Below, piece after piece: positions 50,356 to 60,813 of a DNA stretch of 64,000 nucleotides. This DNA comes from Gammaproteobacteria bacterium (GTDB taxonomy: Bacteria; Pseudomonadota; Gammaproteobacteria; Burkholderiales; Burkholderiaceae_C). The stretch is from NCBI GenBank assembly GCA_018828125.1, contig JAHJWB010000009.1, positions 124,001-188,000 on the forward strand, written 5' to 3'. A program made the translations under genes and the position numbers. The notes under the pieces are model-generated. The model worked only from the letters and a program-made list of their open reading frames with translations, was not told the DNA's origin and did no database searches. The number at the start of each line of letters is the position of its first letter. The first letter of the stretch is position 1.

Positions 50356-52398
50356 TTACGCGCCATGCCGCGCCTGACCCAGCTTTCGAGGCGCGACCGC
50401 ATGCGATGGACTGGGGGCGGCGCCTTGGTCAGACGCGTGGCCCAAATTGAACTGCGCAACGGCGCTCACCATCTGCTGGGCCTGCACCCGCAGGCTGCTG
50501 GCGGCGGCGGCCATTTCTTCGACCAGTGCGGCGTTCTGCTGAGTGGTCTGGTCCAGTTGTGTCACCGCTTCACCCACCTGGCCGACGCCTGCGGTCTGCT
50601 CATTGCTGGCGGCGCTGATCTCCGAGACCATGTCCGCCACGCGCTGGATGGAGCTGACCACTTCCTGCATGGTGCTGCCAGCCTGATCGGCCAGCACACT
50701 GCCCTGCTGCACCATCGCGCTGCTGACACCGATCAACTCCTTGATGGCCTTGGCTTCAGCGGCGGTGCGCTGGGCCAGGTTGCGCACTTCGGCAGCCACC
50801 ACGGCAAACCCACGGCCTTGTTCACCCGCTCGGGCTGCCTCGACTGCTGCATTGAGCGCAAGGATGTTGGTCTGAAACGCAATGCCATCGATCACACCGA
50901 TGATGTCGGCAATCTTCTGGCTGCTGCTGTTGATGTCCTGCATGGTGCTGACCACTTTGGACACCACTTCGCCCCCTTGTGCGGCCACGCGGCTGGCGCC
51001 CACGGCCAGTTGGTTGGCCTGGCTGGCGCTGTCGGCGTTGTGGCGGATGGTGGCGCCCAGTTGCTCCATGCTGGCCGCCGTTTCTTCCAGTGAACTGGCC
51101 TGGCTTTCGGTGCGGCCCGACAGGTCCTGGTTGCCTTGCGCAATCTCGGTGCTGGCCGACGAAACACTGTCGGCGCTGGTGCGCACCGTGCTCAGGCTTT
51201 CGACCAAACGCATGCGAAAGCCTTCCATGGCCTGGGCCAGGCTACCGATTTCGTCGCGGGACTTGAGGGTGACCGCGTGTGTGAGATCGCCCTGAGCCAG
51301 GTAGCCCAGCGCGGTGCTCAGTTGCTGCACGGGTGCCCCTACCAAGCGACGCGTGGCAGCCACTAGCACCACGGTGAGCAACACCAGTGCAACCAATACA
51401 CCCAGCCAGAGCCAAGTGAGCACGCCACGGGCCTCACCCATCATTTCGGACAGCGGCGCCTCGGCCACGATGGCCCAGCCCCACGGCTTGTAGCGCTCCA
51501 CGGCGGCATAACGGAGGGTGTCATCGCCAGCGCCAGTGCGACGCGGGGACCAAGTTGTCTCAAATTCTCCTGTTTGCTCCACACCATCGAGCGACGCAAG
51601 CCATGCCTTTGCATCGTCTGCTTTTTCATCGATCTGCAGTGTGGCGTTGGCCCCTGACAATCCCAAGACCCGACCGCGCGCAGCGCCAGCGGAGGTATTG
51701 ACCGCATAGACAGCGCCTGTGGTAAACAATTTTTGACCAGCCATCACAGTGCTGAGCTTGCCCAGGATGGGGCCGATGTCAGAGCCGATGAACAGAATGC
51801 CGATGGTTCGGTTGCCATCGCGAATGGGCTCATACACCGTCATGTATTCGCGGCCAAACAGGCTGGCGCGTCCTATGTAAGTTTTGCCCTCATTCATCAA
51901 CCCATAAGCAGGGTGCTTGCGATCCAGCAGGGTTTTGTATGCACGCTCTCCATCCTGCTTTTTCAGTGACGTGGTGACGCGCATGAAGTCGTCGCCAGAG
52001 CGCGCAAAGATGGTGGCCACCGCACCCATACTGTCTTTGGAAAACCGGTCCACCACTTCAAAATCGCCGTTCAGCCCCACGCCTTGAAACGCCAGCGTAG
52101 CCTCGGATTTTCCGTCAGCGCCAGGCACTTCGCTGAGCGAAAATTCGCCCGGAAAATTGGCCTTGAACAGGGTGAAATCCCGCTTGGCCTGGTCTTGGGC
52201 GGTTTCGTCAAATGTCTGCACCAACGTGCGCAACTGGGCTGCGTGTTGTTGGGCATCGTTGCGCGACAGCCGTCCAAAGTCTTGCCAAAGCAGTGCGCTG
52301 ACAATGCCCATGGTGATGAGCAGTACGAGCAACAAACTGAGCAGCGCAGCAAGCGACAGTTTGAAGGCGACGGAGCGATGTGTGGTGGTGGGGTTCAT
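50356..52398 (-). CDS. Methyl-accepting chemotaxis protein
   Basis: 680 aa from the ATG at 52398. Membrane segments are at about 15-38 ([24 protein letters not shown]) and 318-342. Between them is a Cache-type sensor ('[81 protein letters not shown]', the Cache3/Cache2 fusion look). HAMP and a C-terminal signalling domain follow, with the hairpin '[48 protein letters not shown]'. No NWETF-like tail is present. Confidence 0.95.
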   Translation of the reverse strand: MNPTTTHRSVAFKLSLAALLSLLLVLLITMGIVSALLWQDFGRLSRNDAQQHAAQLRTLVQTFDETAQDQAKRDFTLFKANFPGEFSLSEVPGADGKSEATLAFQGVGLNGDFEVVDRFSKDSMGAVATIFARSGDDFMRVTTSLKKQDGERAYKTLLDRKHPAYGLMNEGKTYIGRASLFGREYMTVYEPIRDGNRTIGILFIGSDIGPILGKLSTVMAGQKLFTTGAVYAVNTSAGAARGRVLGLSGANATLQIDEKADDAKAWLASLDGVEQTGEFETTWSPRRTGAGDDTLRYAAVERYKPWGWAIVAEAPLSEMMGEARGVLTWLWLGVLVALVLLTVVLVAATRRLVGAPVQQLSTALGYLAQGDLTHAVTLKSRDEIGSLAQAMEGFRMRLVESLSTVRTSADSVSSASTEIAQGNQDLSGRTESQASSLEETAASMEQLGATIRHNADSASQANQLAVGASRVAAQGGEVVSKVVSTMQDINSSSQKIADIIGVIDGIAFQTNILALNAAVEAARAGEQGRGFAVVAAEVRNLAQRTAAEAKAIKELIGVSSAMVQQGSVLADQAGSTMQEVVSSIQRVADMVSEISAASNEQTAGVGQVGEAVTQLDQTTQQNAALVEEMAAAASSLRVQAQQMVSAVAQFNLGHASDQGAAPSPSHAVAPRKLGQARHGA

Positions 52399-52549
52399 AT
52401 CGTTTTCTTCTGCAATTGCGGGCCCTCCGCCCGGATCAAGTAACCAAGTTACCTTATGTGTATGCAAAAACAAAATCCACACCGCTACCATGGCTACGCA
52501 AGGGGCACCCTGTTTGGGGCAGCCTCCTCACGCCACCAGGAAAAAACCC

Positions 52550-53461
52550 TTAGTTTTCAATGCTAAGCCGCTGTGGACTCTCAAACATCCGCTGTTCGTT
52601 CGTGAGCGGGTCCACAAATGCCAGCGACCGCGCCAACAGTTGCAGTGGCCGCGAGTAATCGCCCTCGGCAGCGTCGTTGACCACCGGATAGAACGGATCG
52701 TTGCGCAGCGGCAGGCCCAGCGCCGCCATGTGCACGCGCAACTGGTGTCGTTTGCCGGTGACAGGCGACAGGCGGTAACGGGCCCAGTCGCCTTCTACTT
52801 CCAGCACCTGCATGTGCGTGTGGCTATTCGGCTCACCGGGCACTTCGTGCATGCGAAAGAACTGCGCGCTTTCTTCCAGTCGGCTGATGTGGTCGCGCGG
52901 AAACGCCACATCAGCACGCCAAGGTGCGATGGCGTCATAGTGTTTGGTGATGTGGCGGTCGCGAAACAACGCTTGATAGGGGCCCCGCGTGTGCGGTTGC
53001 ACCGACAGCAGCACCAGCCCCGCGGTGTCGCGGTCGATGCGGTGCAGAGGCGACAAGTCCGGCAGGCCCAACTGACGCTTGAGGCGCACGAGTAGCGTGT
53101 TGTGCAGATAACGGCCTGAAGGCGTGACGGGCATGAAATGTGGTTTGTCGGCTACCACCAGATGATCATCCTGGTACAGCACCGTTTCAGCAAACGGCAA
53201 TACTGGCTCGGTGGGCAGGGTGCGGTAGTAAAACAGACGCAAGCTGCCTTCAAACGCCCGTTCAGGCGCCACGGCCTCGCCGCGCTCGTCCACCACATCT
53301 CCCGCCAACATCCGGTCCAGCCATTCGCTGCGCGTGACGGCCGGCAGTCGGTGGGCCAGAAAGTCCAGCATGCTGCCCTGCCCGTGGGTAGGCAGCGCGA
53401 TGCAGCTCGGGCTGACGCCATCGCGCACGGGCAAAACAGGAAGAACTCGGGGATGGTGCAT
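52550..53461 (-). CDS. RluA-family RNA pseudouridine synthase
   Basis: 303 aa from the ATG at 53461. The catalytic motif 'LSPLHRIDRDTAGLVLLSVQ' (HRLDrdTSG type, catalytic Asp) and 'ITKHYDAIAPW' and 'LSPVTGKRHQLRVHMAALGLPLRNDPFYP' are present. The N-terminal part has a S4-like start ('MLDFLAHRLPAVTRSEWLDRMLAGDVV'). It isomerises uridine to pseudouridine in rRNA or tRNA; the exact site is not evident. A 'tRNA pseudouridine32 synthase' annotation would be a guess. Confidence 0.88.
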   Translation of the reverse strand: MHHPRVLPVLPVRDGVSPSCIALPTHGQGSMLDFLAHRLPAVTRSEWLDRMLAGDVVDERGEAVAPERAFEGSLRLFYYRTLPTEPVLPFAETVLYQDDHLVVADKPHFMPVTPSGRYLHNTLLVRLKRQLGLPDLSPLHRIDRDTAGLVLLSVQPHTRGPYQALFRDRHITKHYDAIAPWRADVAFPRDHISRLEESAQFFRMHEVPGEPNSHTHMQVLEVEGDWARYRLSPVTGKRHQLRVHMAALGLPLRNDPFYPVVNDAAEGDYSRPLQLLARSLAFVDPLTNEQRMFESPQRLSIEN

Positions 53462-53735
53462 GCGTGCGGATTGTAGAAGCTGACCACATTGGCAACTATG
53501 AAAACAATAGCTACTGCCGCTTATTGGATAAGCGCTAGAGGCTAAAAACACTCAAAATCTGCGCTATTTCTCTTAAAACCTCTGCCTAACAGAACGCCCG
53601 GCATGGCCGCAACGCTTGGTAGAACCACCAATGCTGCCTTAAGGCAATCTGGTAACACTGGTGTTACACCGCTTGTCCGCTTTTGCGGGCAACTGCCTTC
53701 TCTTGATGACCCCAGCCGAGATATCCACACCGCCC
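53462..53735. other. Intergenic region with TAGCT repeat and a dyad
   Basis: 274 nt. It holds the TAGCT repeat at 53500-53550 and an inverted repeat GTAACAC-TG-GTGTTAC at 53652-53667, a possible regulator site. A short in-frame extension of the following gene is possible to ATG 53706. Confidence 0.5.
53500..53550 (+). repeat. TAGCT-N16-AAGCGC repeat, intergenic copy
   Basis: TAGCT at 53508-53512, 16 bases (with CCGCTT), TAAGCGCT at 53529-53536, then AGAGGC. Shares spacing with three other copies in this window. Confidence 0.75.
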
Positions 53736-54284
53736 ATGGCCGACGCCTCCATCGACCACCGCCACACCATTTACGCAAAAACAGCCGCTGGCCAGCACGA
53801 AATCCAGTCGCGCGCCCTGGGCCTGTCGCCCCTGGTGCGGCGCCTGCTGTTGCTCGTGGATGGGCAACGCTCGGGCAAAGACCTTGAGGTGTTTGTGGCC
53901 GGGCACGATGTGGTCGCCATGTTTGAAGAACTGCTTGCTCAGGGGTGCATAGAAGCCAAGGCCACAGCCCGGCCTGCTGCGGCTCCGGCTGCCGCCGCGG
54001 CCAAACCCGCAGCCCCCTCGGCCAGTGACGACCTGGGCGCGCTGCCGCCCGCCGACAGCCGCACTGCCAAAGAGCTGGAGATGGCGCGCAACTTCATGAC
54101 CAACACGGTCAACAACACCTTTGGCCACCACAACCGCATCTCGTTGATCGAGTCCATCCACGCCTGCAGCACCAGTGAGCAGTTGCGCGGGGTCTACCCC
54201 CACTGGGTGGAAACCATGTCCTCCAGCGCCATCGGACTCAAGCGTCTACCTGAGTTGCGCGAAAAACTGTTCGCTGTGCTCTGA
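53736..54284 (+). CDS. Hypothetical protein of Comamonadaceae type
   Basis: 182 aa from the ATG at 53736 (MADASIDHRHTIYAKTAAGQ); an ATG at 53706 is also in frame. Two parts are joined by an Ala/Pro-rich linker (residues 80-105): an N-terminal helical part 'LGLSPLVRRLLLLVDGQRSGKDLEVFVAGHDVVAMFEELLAQGCIE' and a C-terminal part 'RNFMTNTVNNTFGHHNRISLIESIHACSTSEQLRGVYPHWVETMSSSAIGLKRLPELREKLF'. I recall such proteins as uncharacterised. No catalytic motif. Confidence 0.75.
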   Translation: MADASIDHRHTIYAKTAAGQHEIQSRALGLSPLVRRLLLLVDGQRSGKDLEVFVAGHDVVAMFEELLAQGCIEAKATARPAAAPAAAAAKPAAPSASDDLGALPPADSRTAKELEMARNFMTNTVNNTFGHHNRISLIESIHACSTSEQLRGVYPHWVETMSSSAIGLKRLPELREKLFAVL

Positions 54285-54419
54285 CCGCACGGACCGGCGC
54301 GGTGCTCCGGCTCCGCTGCGTCGTTTCCGCCCCGTTTTTGTAGGACAAGCGCGTTACTCATCGCGGGCGAGCCTTTGTCTGGCGTCGAATCCGAATGACC
54401 GGGCTTAGCATGGTTTTCC

Positions 54420-56858
54420 ATGCCAGAGTCCCTCACCCACCCGCCCTCCAACTCCACTCCCCCCGTGGCCCCGAAGCCCGCGCGCCCGTCCGTTTGGAAG
54501 GACCGGTCATCACGCAGCGCTGCAGCCAGGAGGATTCTTTTGATCGCGCTGCTGGCGGTGGGAGGCCTAGTGCTGGGGTTACTGGTGGTCGCCACCATTG
54601 CGATGTCACAGCTGGACCGCATGCGACCCTGGGTCAACGACAAAGTCAGCGAAGCCACGGGGCGACGATTTGAGGTGCAGGGCCCTCTCGCGGCATCGTG
54701 GCAATGGCCGCAGCCGCTTGAAGACGGCTGGAGGCGCTGGATACCAGGAGTGACCGTCCACGCCGAGCAGCTGGTGATGGACGACCCTGCAGGCTTCACC
54801 CCCCCTTTTGCGGGAGATGACCCCCAAGACAAAAAGGGCAGCCGCAAAGCGGCCTCAAAGGAAAACAAAGAGGTTGGCTCCGACGCCAGCAAACCCGGTA
54901 GCCCTGGCGACAACAAAAACGACAACAACAGCAACACCCCCCGAACACCCACCACGGCCACCCAGGCAGACAGCCCCACCATGGCGAGCATCGACCGCGC
55001 TACCGCCAGCGTCCGGCTATGGCCACTGTTGGCACGCCACCTGGCGGTAGACACCGTGACGCTGCAGCACCCGGAGATTGCCTTGGCGCGCACCGCGGAT
55101 GGCACCAACAACTGGACCTTCAAGCGCAAGGATGAAGACGCGCCCCGGGGCCGCTGGACGTTTGATGTGGACCGCCTGGTGATCACCGAAGGTCTGCTGG
55201 CCTATGCCGACGGCGTGAAGGACCTGGATTTGCAGGCGCACGTGCAAACCACCGAGCCCACCGCAGACCAGACCGCTACCGCAGCGGCGACGGGTGTTGC
55301 ATCGCCAGCGTCCGCCACGGTGGCAGTTTCGGCGTCAGATACCGCGTCCGCCCCCAACGCTGGCGCGGAACGCGCTGCCGCGGGGCGCTACGGCCTGCGT
55401 TTTCAACTGGAGGGCCGCTACGCCAAAGCTAAGGTACAGGGCAGCGGACAGGCAGGCCATGTGATCAGCCTGCGCGACAAGGTGGTGGACTACCCACTTC
55501 AGATTGAACTGTCTGCAGGCAGCGTGGCGTTTTCAGCGGAGGGCATCCTGGCCAATCCGGGCGCACTGTCTGGGTTGGACTTTGACGTGGCGCTGCGCGG
55601 CGACAGCATGGCGGACTTGTATGACGTGACAGGGCTGGTACTGCCCAACACCCCGGCTTTCAAGACACGGGGACGCCTGACCGGCAGCCTGGAGCCTGAA
55701 CGCGCCGTGTGGGAATACACCGATTTCCGCGGCAAGGTGGGCGAGAGCGACCTGCAAGGCTCGCTCAAATACACGTCGGGCAAACCGCGCCCCCGGCTCA
55801 CCGGCACCATGACGTCCAACCAGTTGCGCCTGGCCGACCTGGGGCCCGCCATTGGCACCACCAAGCCCGACAACACGAACCGGGGCCGTGATCAGCGCGG
55901 CAAAGTGCTGCCCGACGCCAAATTTGCCGCCGAGCGCTGGAACGCGATGGACATGGACATCGTGTTCAAAGGCCGCCACATCATCCGCCCCGAGAGCCTT
56001 CCGCTGGAAGACCTGAGCCTGCACGCGGTGATGGAAAACGCACAACTCAAACTCTCGCCACTTACTTTTGGAGTGGCGCAAGGGAAGATTGAATCGGAGG
56101 TCAGCATTGACGGGCGCACTGCCCCGCTCAAGGCACAAATACGGGGCACTGTGCAGGGACTTCAGTTGTCGGCCTTGTTTCCCAAGGTGGAACTCATGAA
56201 GAAAAGCCTGGGCCGCATGGATGGCGCGGTGGCACTGGCCAGCACGGGCAACAGCATTGGCAGCCTGCTGGGCAAAGGCACGGGCGAGATGCGCCTGTAT
56301 GTGCGCGACGGCACGCTGAGCAAGCAACTGCTGGACCTTGCCGCGTTGAACGTGGGCAGCATCATCGTGGGCCGCCTGTTCGGTGACGATAAGGAAGTAC
56401 ACCTGCGATGCGCCGTGGCTGACTTCACGGTGGTGGAGGGGCTGGCAACCACACGCGTGGTCAAAATGAGCACCGATGACGCCGTGGTGGAAGCCACCGG
56501 CACCATCGACCTGGGCACGGAAGAGATGAATATGCGGATCAAACCCGAGTCTCTGGAATGGAAGTTTTTGTCGCTGCGCTCGCCCTTGTATGTGAAGGGC
56601 ACGTTTGGCAATCCAGACATCGGGGTCGAAGCGGGTCCGTTGCTGCTGCGCGCAGGTGCAGCGGTGGTGGCGGCCGTGGCAGCGCCGGCCGCATTGGCGC
56701 TGATTCCCATCACGGTGCCCGCGGCTGACGACGACACCTACTGCAAGCCTTTGCTGGATTTGGCCAAGGAGCCCGTTCAATCCGGCGCCAAGGGCGCTGC
56801 GGGCGCCGACTCCCAGCCCGCGCGGGGCGCCGCCAGTCGGCCCGGCACACCTCGCTGA
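54420..56858 (+). CDS. AsmA-family protein
   Basis: 812 aa. One N-terminal membrane segment (residues 38-63, ILLIALLAVGGLVLGLLVVATIAM), then 'WVNDKVSEATGRRFEVQGPLAASWQWPQ', the typical AsmA start. The long periplasmic beta-rich part ends 'GTIDLGTEEMNMRIKPESLEWKFLSLRSPLYVKGTFGNPDIGVEAGPLLLRAGAAVVAAVAAPAALALIPI', the AsmA C-terminal signature. A low-complexity stretch (residues 140-185, Lys/Asn/Thr-rich) interrupts the N-terminal third. AsmA proteins move or support lipids between inner and outer membrane. Confidence 0.92.
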   Translation: MPESLTHPPSNSTPPVAPKPARPSVWKDRSSRSAAARRILLIALLAVGGLVLGLLVVATIAMSQLDRMRPWVNDKVSEATGRRFEVQGPLAASWQWPQPLEDGWRRWIPGVTVHAEQLVMDDPAGFTPPFAGDDPQDKKGSRKAASKENKEVGSDASKPGSPGDNKNDNNSNTPRTPTTATQADSPTMASIDRATASVRLWPLLARHLAVDTVTLQHPEIALARTADGTNNWTFKRKDEDAPRGRWTFDVDRLVITEGLLAYADGVKDLDLQAHVQTTEPTADQTATAAATGVASPASATVAVSASDTASAPNAGAERAAAGRYGLRFQLEGRYAKAKVQGSGQAGHVISLRDKVVDYPLQIELSAGSVAFSAEGILANPGALSGLDFDVALRGDSMADLYDVTGLVLPNTPAFKTRGRLTGSLEPERAVWEYTDFRGKVGESDLQGSLKYTSGKPRPRLTGTMTSNQLRLADLGPAIGTTKPDNTNRGRDQRGKVLPDAKFAAERWNAMDMDIVFKGRHIIRPESLPLEDLSLHAVMENAQLKLSPLTFGVAQGKIESEVSIDGRTAPLKAQIRGTVQGLQLSALFPKVELMKKSLGRMDGAVALASTGNSIGSLLGKGTGEMRLYVRDGTLSKQLLDLAALNVGSIIVGRLFGDDKEVHLRCAVADFTVVEGLATTRVVKMSTDDAVVEATGTIDLGTEEMNMRIKPESLEWKFLSLRSPLYVKGTFGNPDIGVEAGPLLLRAGAAVVAAVAAPAALALIPITVPAADDDTYCKPLLDLAKEPVQSGAKGAAGADSQPARGAASRPGTPR

Positions 56859-56982
56859 CAGGCGCAGAGCCACAGTAGCGCGGGGCATCGCCACGCTTGG
56901 CAGGTGTGAATGAATATCATGGCCGCCGCAGCCATTCTTCATCGCCCACCTGGGTGCCGCGTTTCACTTGCCGACCGCCCCC

Positions 56983-57498
56983 ATGAAAAAGCCTTTTCGA
57001 TATCTGTGCCTCGGTCTTCTGGCGGTGCTTGCCGTGGGTTTTGTATTGCCGGAGCGGGTGAAAATTCCGGTAGCAGGCGCGTCCGCCAAAGACTGGAATG
57101 CGCGATCGTTCTGGTTTGAACCCTGGGGCAGTTCAGGGGTGCACAAGGGCATCGATATTTTTGGCAGGACCGGGACCGCGGTGCTCAGCACCACCGACGG
57201 TGTCGTGCTTTTCACCGGAGAACTTGCCAAAGGCGGCAAGGTGGTGCTGGTGCTCGGGCCCCGCTGGCGGCTGCACTACTTTGCGCACCTCGATGCAATC
57301 AACACCCACGCCTTGTCCCCCGTGGCCTCCGGTAGCCGCATTGGCACACTGGGCGCCAGCGGCAATGCCCAGGGCAAGCCACCACACCTGCACTACTCCA
57401 TCGTGCGATTGCTGCCCGTGCCGTGGCAGATCGACGACTCCACACAGGGGTACAAAAAGGCGTTCTTCATGGACCCCGGCTCCTATCTGCTGGATTGA
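56983..57498 (+). CDS. M23-family peptidase (LytM-like)
   Basis: 171 aa from the ATG at 56983, with an N-terminal membrane anchor or signal (YLCLGLLAVLAVGFVLPE). The M23 core has 'GVHKGIDIFGRTGTAVLSTTDGVVLF' with the zinc-binding His and Asp, and 'PPHLHYSIVRL' with HxH-type second half. It is expected to be a zinc metallopeptidase acting on peptidoglycan crosslinks. All key residues appear present. Confidence 0.88.
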   Translation: MKKPFRYLCLGLLAVLAVGFVLPERVKIPVAGASAKDWNARSFWFEPWGSSGVHKGIDIFGRTGTAVLSTTDGVVLFTGELAKGGKVVLVLGPRWRLHYFAHLDAINTHALSPVASGSRIGTLGASGNAQGKPPHLHYSIVRLLPVPWQIDDSTQGYKKAFFMDPGSYLLD

Positions 57499-57546
57499 CA
57501 GCACAGGGGCAGATGCACCCAGAGCATCTTCCCCCCAAACCTTCAC

Positions 57547-60500
57547 TCAATGAAAATCACGGCTGCCCTGCAGCGCATGGGCCATGCGGCCCAGCAGCGG
57601 GGTCAAGTCTTTGAAACGCTGGGCCACCAGATGGCGCACCACCGTGGGCTCAGGGGCACAGGGTGACGGCACCGCGCCGTCGGGCACGCTGCACTGCCAG
57701 ATTCCCTCCACTGCCAGCAACTGCGAGCGCAGCAAGGCATTGCGCCAGGTCTCCACCAATGCCGGCCACACGATCACGTTGACGGGGCCGGTTTCATCTT
57801 CCAGCGTGACAAACATCGTGCCCTTGGCCGTGCCGGGGCGCTGGCGCACGGTGACGATGCCGCAGGCCCGCACTTTGCGGCCGTGGGGCACGGCATGAAG
57901 CTGCAACGCGGTCTGCAAACGCCAGCGCGCAAGGCGTGGGCGCAGCAGGGCCAGGGGGTGGCGGCGCAGGGTGAGGCCGGTGGCGGCATAGTCGAACAGA
58001 ATTTCTTCGCCCTCGGGCGCGGCAGGCATTGCCAAAGGCGCCTCGTGCACTGGCACGTCGCGCAGCAAGGGCGGCGCGGTGTGTTGTGCGGCGGCTTCCC
58101 ACATCTGCTGGCGGCGGTGGCCCGATAAGCTGGCCAGCGCATCGGCCGCCGCCAGGGCCTGCAGATCTTGCTGGCTCAACTGGGCGCGCAGTGCCAGGTC
58201 TTCGGTGTTGGCAAAGGCGGGGCCCGCAGCGCGGGCCGCGACCAGGCGTTCTGCAGCGTCTGCGTGCAGGCTGCCCACCAGCCGCAGGCCCAGGCGCACG
58301 GCAGGCTGCGGCAACGGGGGCGAGGCAAGGCCCTTTGCAGGTTTTAGCCGTTCGGAAGGGCCTTCCAGCGTGCAATCGATATCGCTCTCGGTCACGTCGA
58401 TGGGCAGCACGCGCACGCCATGGCGGCGCGCGTCTTGCACCAGTTGGGAGGCGGTGTAAAAACCCATGGGCAGCGAGTTGAGCAGCGCGGCCAGAAAACA
58501 CGCGGGTTCGTGGCACTTGAGCCAGCTGCTGGCGTAGGCCAGCAAGGCAAAACTGTGGGCATGGCTCTCCGGAAAGCCGTATTCGCCAAAGCCGAGCATC
58601 TGCTGGAAGATGGCCTGGGCAAACTCGGTACGGTAACCACGCGCTTCCATGCCGCCGATCAACGGGCGCTCAAACCGGTGCACACCGCCCTTTCGCTTCC
58701 AGGCGGCCATCGAGCGGCGCAGATCGTCGGCCATGCCGGCCGAGAACCCGGCCGCGACCATGGCGATCTGCATCACCTGTTCCTGAAAGATCGGCACGCC
58801 CAGGGTGCGCGCCAAGGCTTGTCCCAGCTCGGGCTTTTCCAGTTGCAGTGGCTCGCCCTTGCGCCTGCGCTCACGCGCCTGCAAATACGGGTGCACCATG
58901 CCGCCCTGAATGGGCCCGGGCCGTACGATGGCCACCTCCACCACCAGGTCATAAAACACCCGCGGCTGCAGGCGCGGCAGCATGCTCATCTGCGCGCGGC
59001 TTTCGATCTGGAAAACACCTACCGTGTCGGCCGCGCAGATCATGTCGTAGGTGGCGGGGTCTTCGCGGGGGATCTCCTTGAGGCCCCAGCGCTCGCCGCG
59101 CAAGGCCGCGCGCAGGTTCAGGCACCGGCGCAGCGCACTGAGCATGCCCAGCGCCAGCACATCGACCTTGAGCAGGCCCATGGCATCCAGGTCGTCCTTG
59201 TCCCACTGGATGACCGAGCGGTCCTGCATGCTGGCAGGCTCCACCGGCACCAGCCGCGTGAGCTTGCCCTGCGTCAGCACAAAGCCGCCCACATGCTGGC
59301 TCAGGTGGCGCGGAAAACCTTTCAGGTCCGCCGCCAGCTCCAGCCACAGCTGCGCGGTGTGGCGGTGCAACGGTGCGCCCACGGTCTGGGCCAGCTCCTG
59401 CAGCCGGTCGGTGGCAATCTCCTCGTCAAACCAGTGGTGGTCCTTGGCAAACGCGTCGACCAGCACGGGCGCAACGCCCAGCGCCTTGCCCACATCGCGC
59501 AAGGCGCTGCGGGTGCGGTAGGTGGTAACCACGGCGGCAATGGCGGCGCGGTCGCGGCCGTATTTGGTGTAGATGTACTGGATGACTTCCTCGCGCCGGT
59601 CGTGCTCGAAGTCCACATCGATGTCGGGCGGCTCCTTGCGCTCTTTGCTGATGAACCGCTCGAACAGCAGGTGCGAGTTTTCGGGTGCCACGGCAGTGAT
59701 GCCCAGCACGTAGCACACCACCGAATTAGCGGCTGACCCGCGTCCCTGGCACAGGATGCCCTCGCTGCGCGCAAAGCGCACGATGTCGTGCACGGTCAAA
59801 AAGTACATCTCGTACTGGCAGTGCGCAATCAGCTCCAGCTCTTTGCGGATCTGCTCTGCAATGGTGTGCGGCACACCCTGCGGGTAATAGGCAGCCACGC
59901 CGCTTTCCACCAGCCATGACAGCGCCTGCGCAGGTGTCATGCCCGCGGGCACCGTCTCCAGCGGATATTGGTACTTGATTTCATCCAGGCTGAAAGTGCA
60001 GCGCCCTGCCACCGTGAGCGTGGCGGCCAGCAGCTCGGGCGGGTAGATGCCGGCCAGCCGCACGCGCTGGCGCAGGTGGCGCTCGGCATTGGGCTGCAGC
60101 GCAAATCCGCAGTCGGCCACGCTGCGCCCCAGTTGCACGGCGGTGATCACATCCTGCAAAGGCTTGCGCGAGCGGGCGTGCATGTGCACATCACCGGCCG
60201 CCACCAGCGGCAAGCCCAGTTCTGCCCCCACGCGCTGCAGCGTGGCCAGCCACAGGCCGTCGTCCGGGGCCAGGAGCAGTTCGACCGCCAACCAGAGTTG
60301 ACCATCAAAATATGAGTCAAATTGGCCTCTAGCGCTTGATAGACAAGCGCTTAAAGCTATCAAATCAGAAGCATCAAACCGTTGACGAATCGGGGCCAGC
60401 AGCAGCTCGCAGCCCTGCAGCAATCCCCAGGGGCTACCAGGGCCCACGTGGTAGTGGCCTTTGGGCGCGGCGGCGCGGGCGGCGGTGATGAACTCGCACA

Positions 60501-60798
60501 GATTGCCCCAGCCATCGGCATCACGCGCCAGGGCCACCAGCCGCAGGTCGTCACCCCATAAAAACTCGCTGCCCACGATGAGGTGCAGCCCACATTCCTT
60601 GGCGGCCTCCCAGGCGCGCACCACGCCCGCCACCGAGCATTCATCGGTCAGCGCCAGGGCCCGGTAACCCAGCTTGGCAGCACGCGCCACCAGCTCTTGG
60701 GGGTGCGACGCCCCGCGCTGAAAGCTGAAGTTGGACAGGCAATGCAGCTCGGCATAACCCGGCAACGGGTCCGGAAGGGTGAAAGGTGTGGTCGCCAT
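57547..60798 (-). CDS. dnaE2: Error-prone DNA polymerase DnaE2 (ImuC)
   Basis: 1083 aa. An N-terminal PHP domain ('YAELHCLSNFSFQRGASHPQELVARAAKLGYRALALTDE'), the C-family polymerase core with 'EPPDIDVDFEHDRREEVIQYIYTKYGRDRAAIAA' and 'DLDAMGLLKVDVLALGMLSALRR' (catalytic Asp), and a C-terminal OB fold ('VRACGIVTVRQRPGTAKGTMFVTLEDETG') are visible. It is the polymerase of the ImuA-ImuB-DnaE2 mutasome used in SOS mutagenesis. It is the third gene of the operon, 15 bases after imuB. Residues around 145-159 derive from a TAGCT repeat. Confidence 0.95.
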   Translation of the reverse strand: MATTPFTLPDPLPGYAELHCLSNFSFQRGASHPQELVARAAKLGYRALALTDECSVAGVVRAWEAAKECGLHLIVGSEFLWGDDLRLVALARDADGWGNLCEFITAARAAAPKGHYHVGPGSPWGLLQGCELLLAPIRQRFDASDLIALSACLSSARGQFDSYFDGQLWLAVELLLAPDDGLWLATLQRVGAELGLPLVAAGDVHMHARSRKPLQDVITAVQLGRSVADCGFALQPNAERHLRQRVRLAGIYPPELLAATLTVAGRCTFSLDEIKYQYPLETVPAGMTPAQALSWLVESGVAAYYPQGVPHTIAEQIRKELELIAHCQYEMYFLTVHDIVRFARSEGILCQGRGSAANSVVCYVLGITAVAPENSHLLFERFISKERKEPPDIDVDFEHDRREEVIQYIYTKYGRDRAAIAAVVTTYRTRSALRDVGKALGVAPVLVDAFAKDHHWFDEEIATDRLQELAQTVGAPLHRHTAQLWLELAADLKGFPRHLSQHVGGFVLTQGKLTRLVPVEPASMQDRSVIQWDKDDLDAMGLLKVDVLALGMLSALRRCLNLRAALRGERWGLKEIPREDPATYDMICAADTVGVFQIESRAQMSMLPRLQPRVFYDLVVEVAIVRPGPIQGGMVHPYLQARERRRKGEPLQLEKPELGQALARTLGVPIFQEQVMQIAMVAAGFSAGMADDLRRSMAAWKRKGGVHRFERPLIGGMEARGYRTEFAQAIFQQMLGFGEYGFPESHAHSFALLAYASSWLKCHEPACFLAALLNSLPMGFYTASQLVQDARRHGVRVLPIDVTESDIDCTLEGPSERLKPAKGLASPPLPQPAVRLGLRLVGSLHADAAERLVAARAAGPAFANTEDLALRAQLSQQDLQALAAADALASLSGHRRQQMWEAAAQHTAPPLLRDVPVHEAPLAMPAAPEGEEILFDYAATGLTLRRHPLALLRPRLARWRLQTALQLHAVPHGRKVRACGIVTVRQRPGTAKGTMFVTLEDETGPVNVIVWPALVETWRNALLRSQLLAVEGIWQCSVPDGAVPSPCAPEPTVVRHLVAQRFKDLTPLLGRMAHALQGSRDFH
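60324..60365 (-). repeat. TAGCT repeat inside the dnaE2 coding sequence
   Basis: On the minus strand: TAGCT (60355-60359), 16 bases (TTAAGCGCTTGTCTAT), CAAGCGCT (60331-60338), then GGCC (60324-60327). The copy is nearly intact and translates in frame to about residues 145-159 of DnaE2 (LIALSACLSSARGQ). Confidence 0.8.
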
Positions 60799-60813
60799 GG
60801 CATCACCGCCCCA

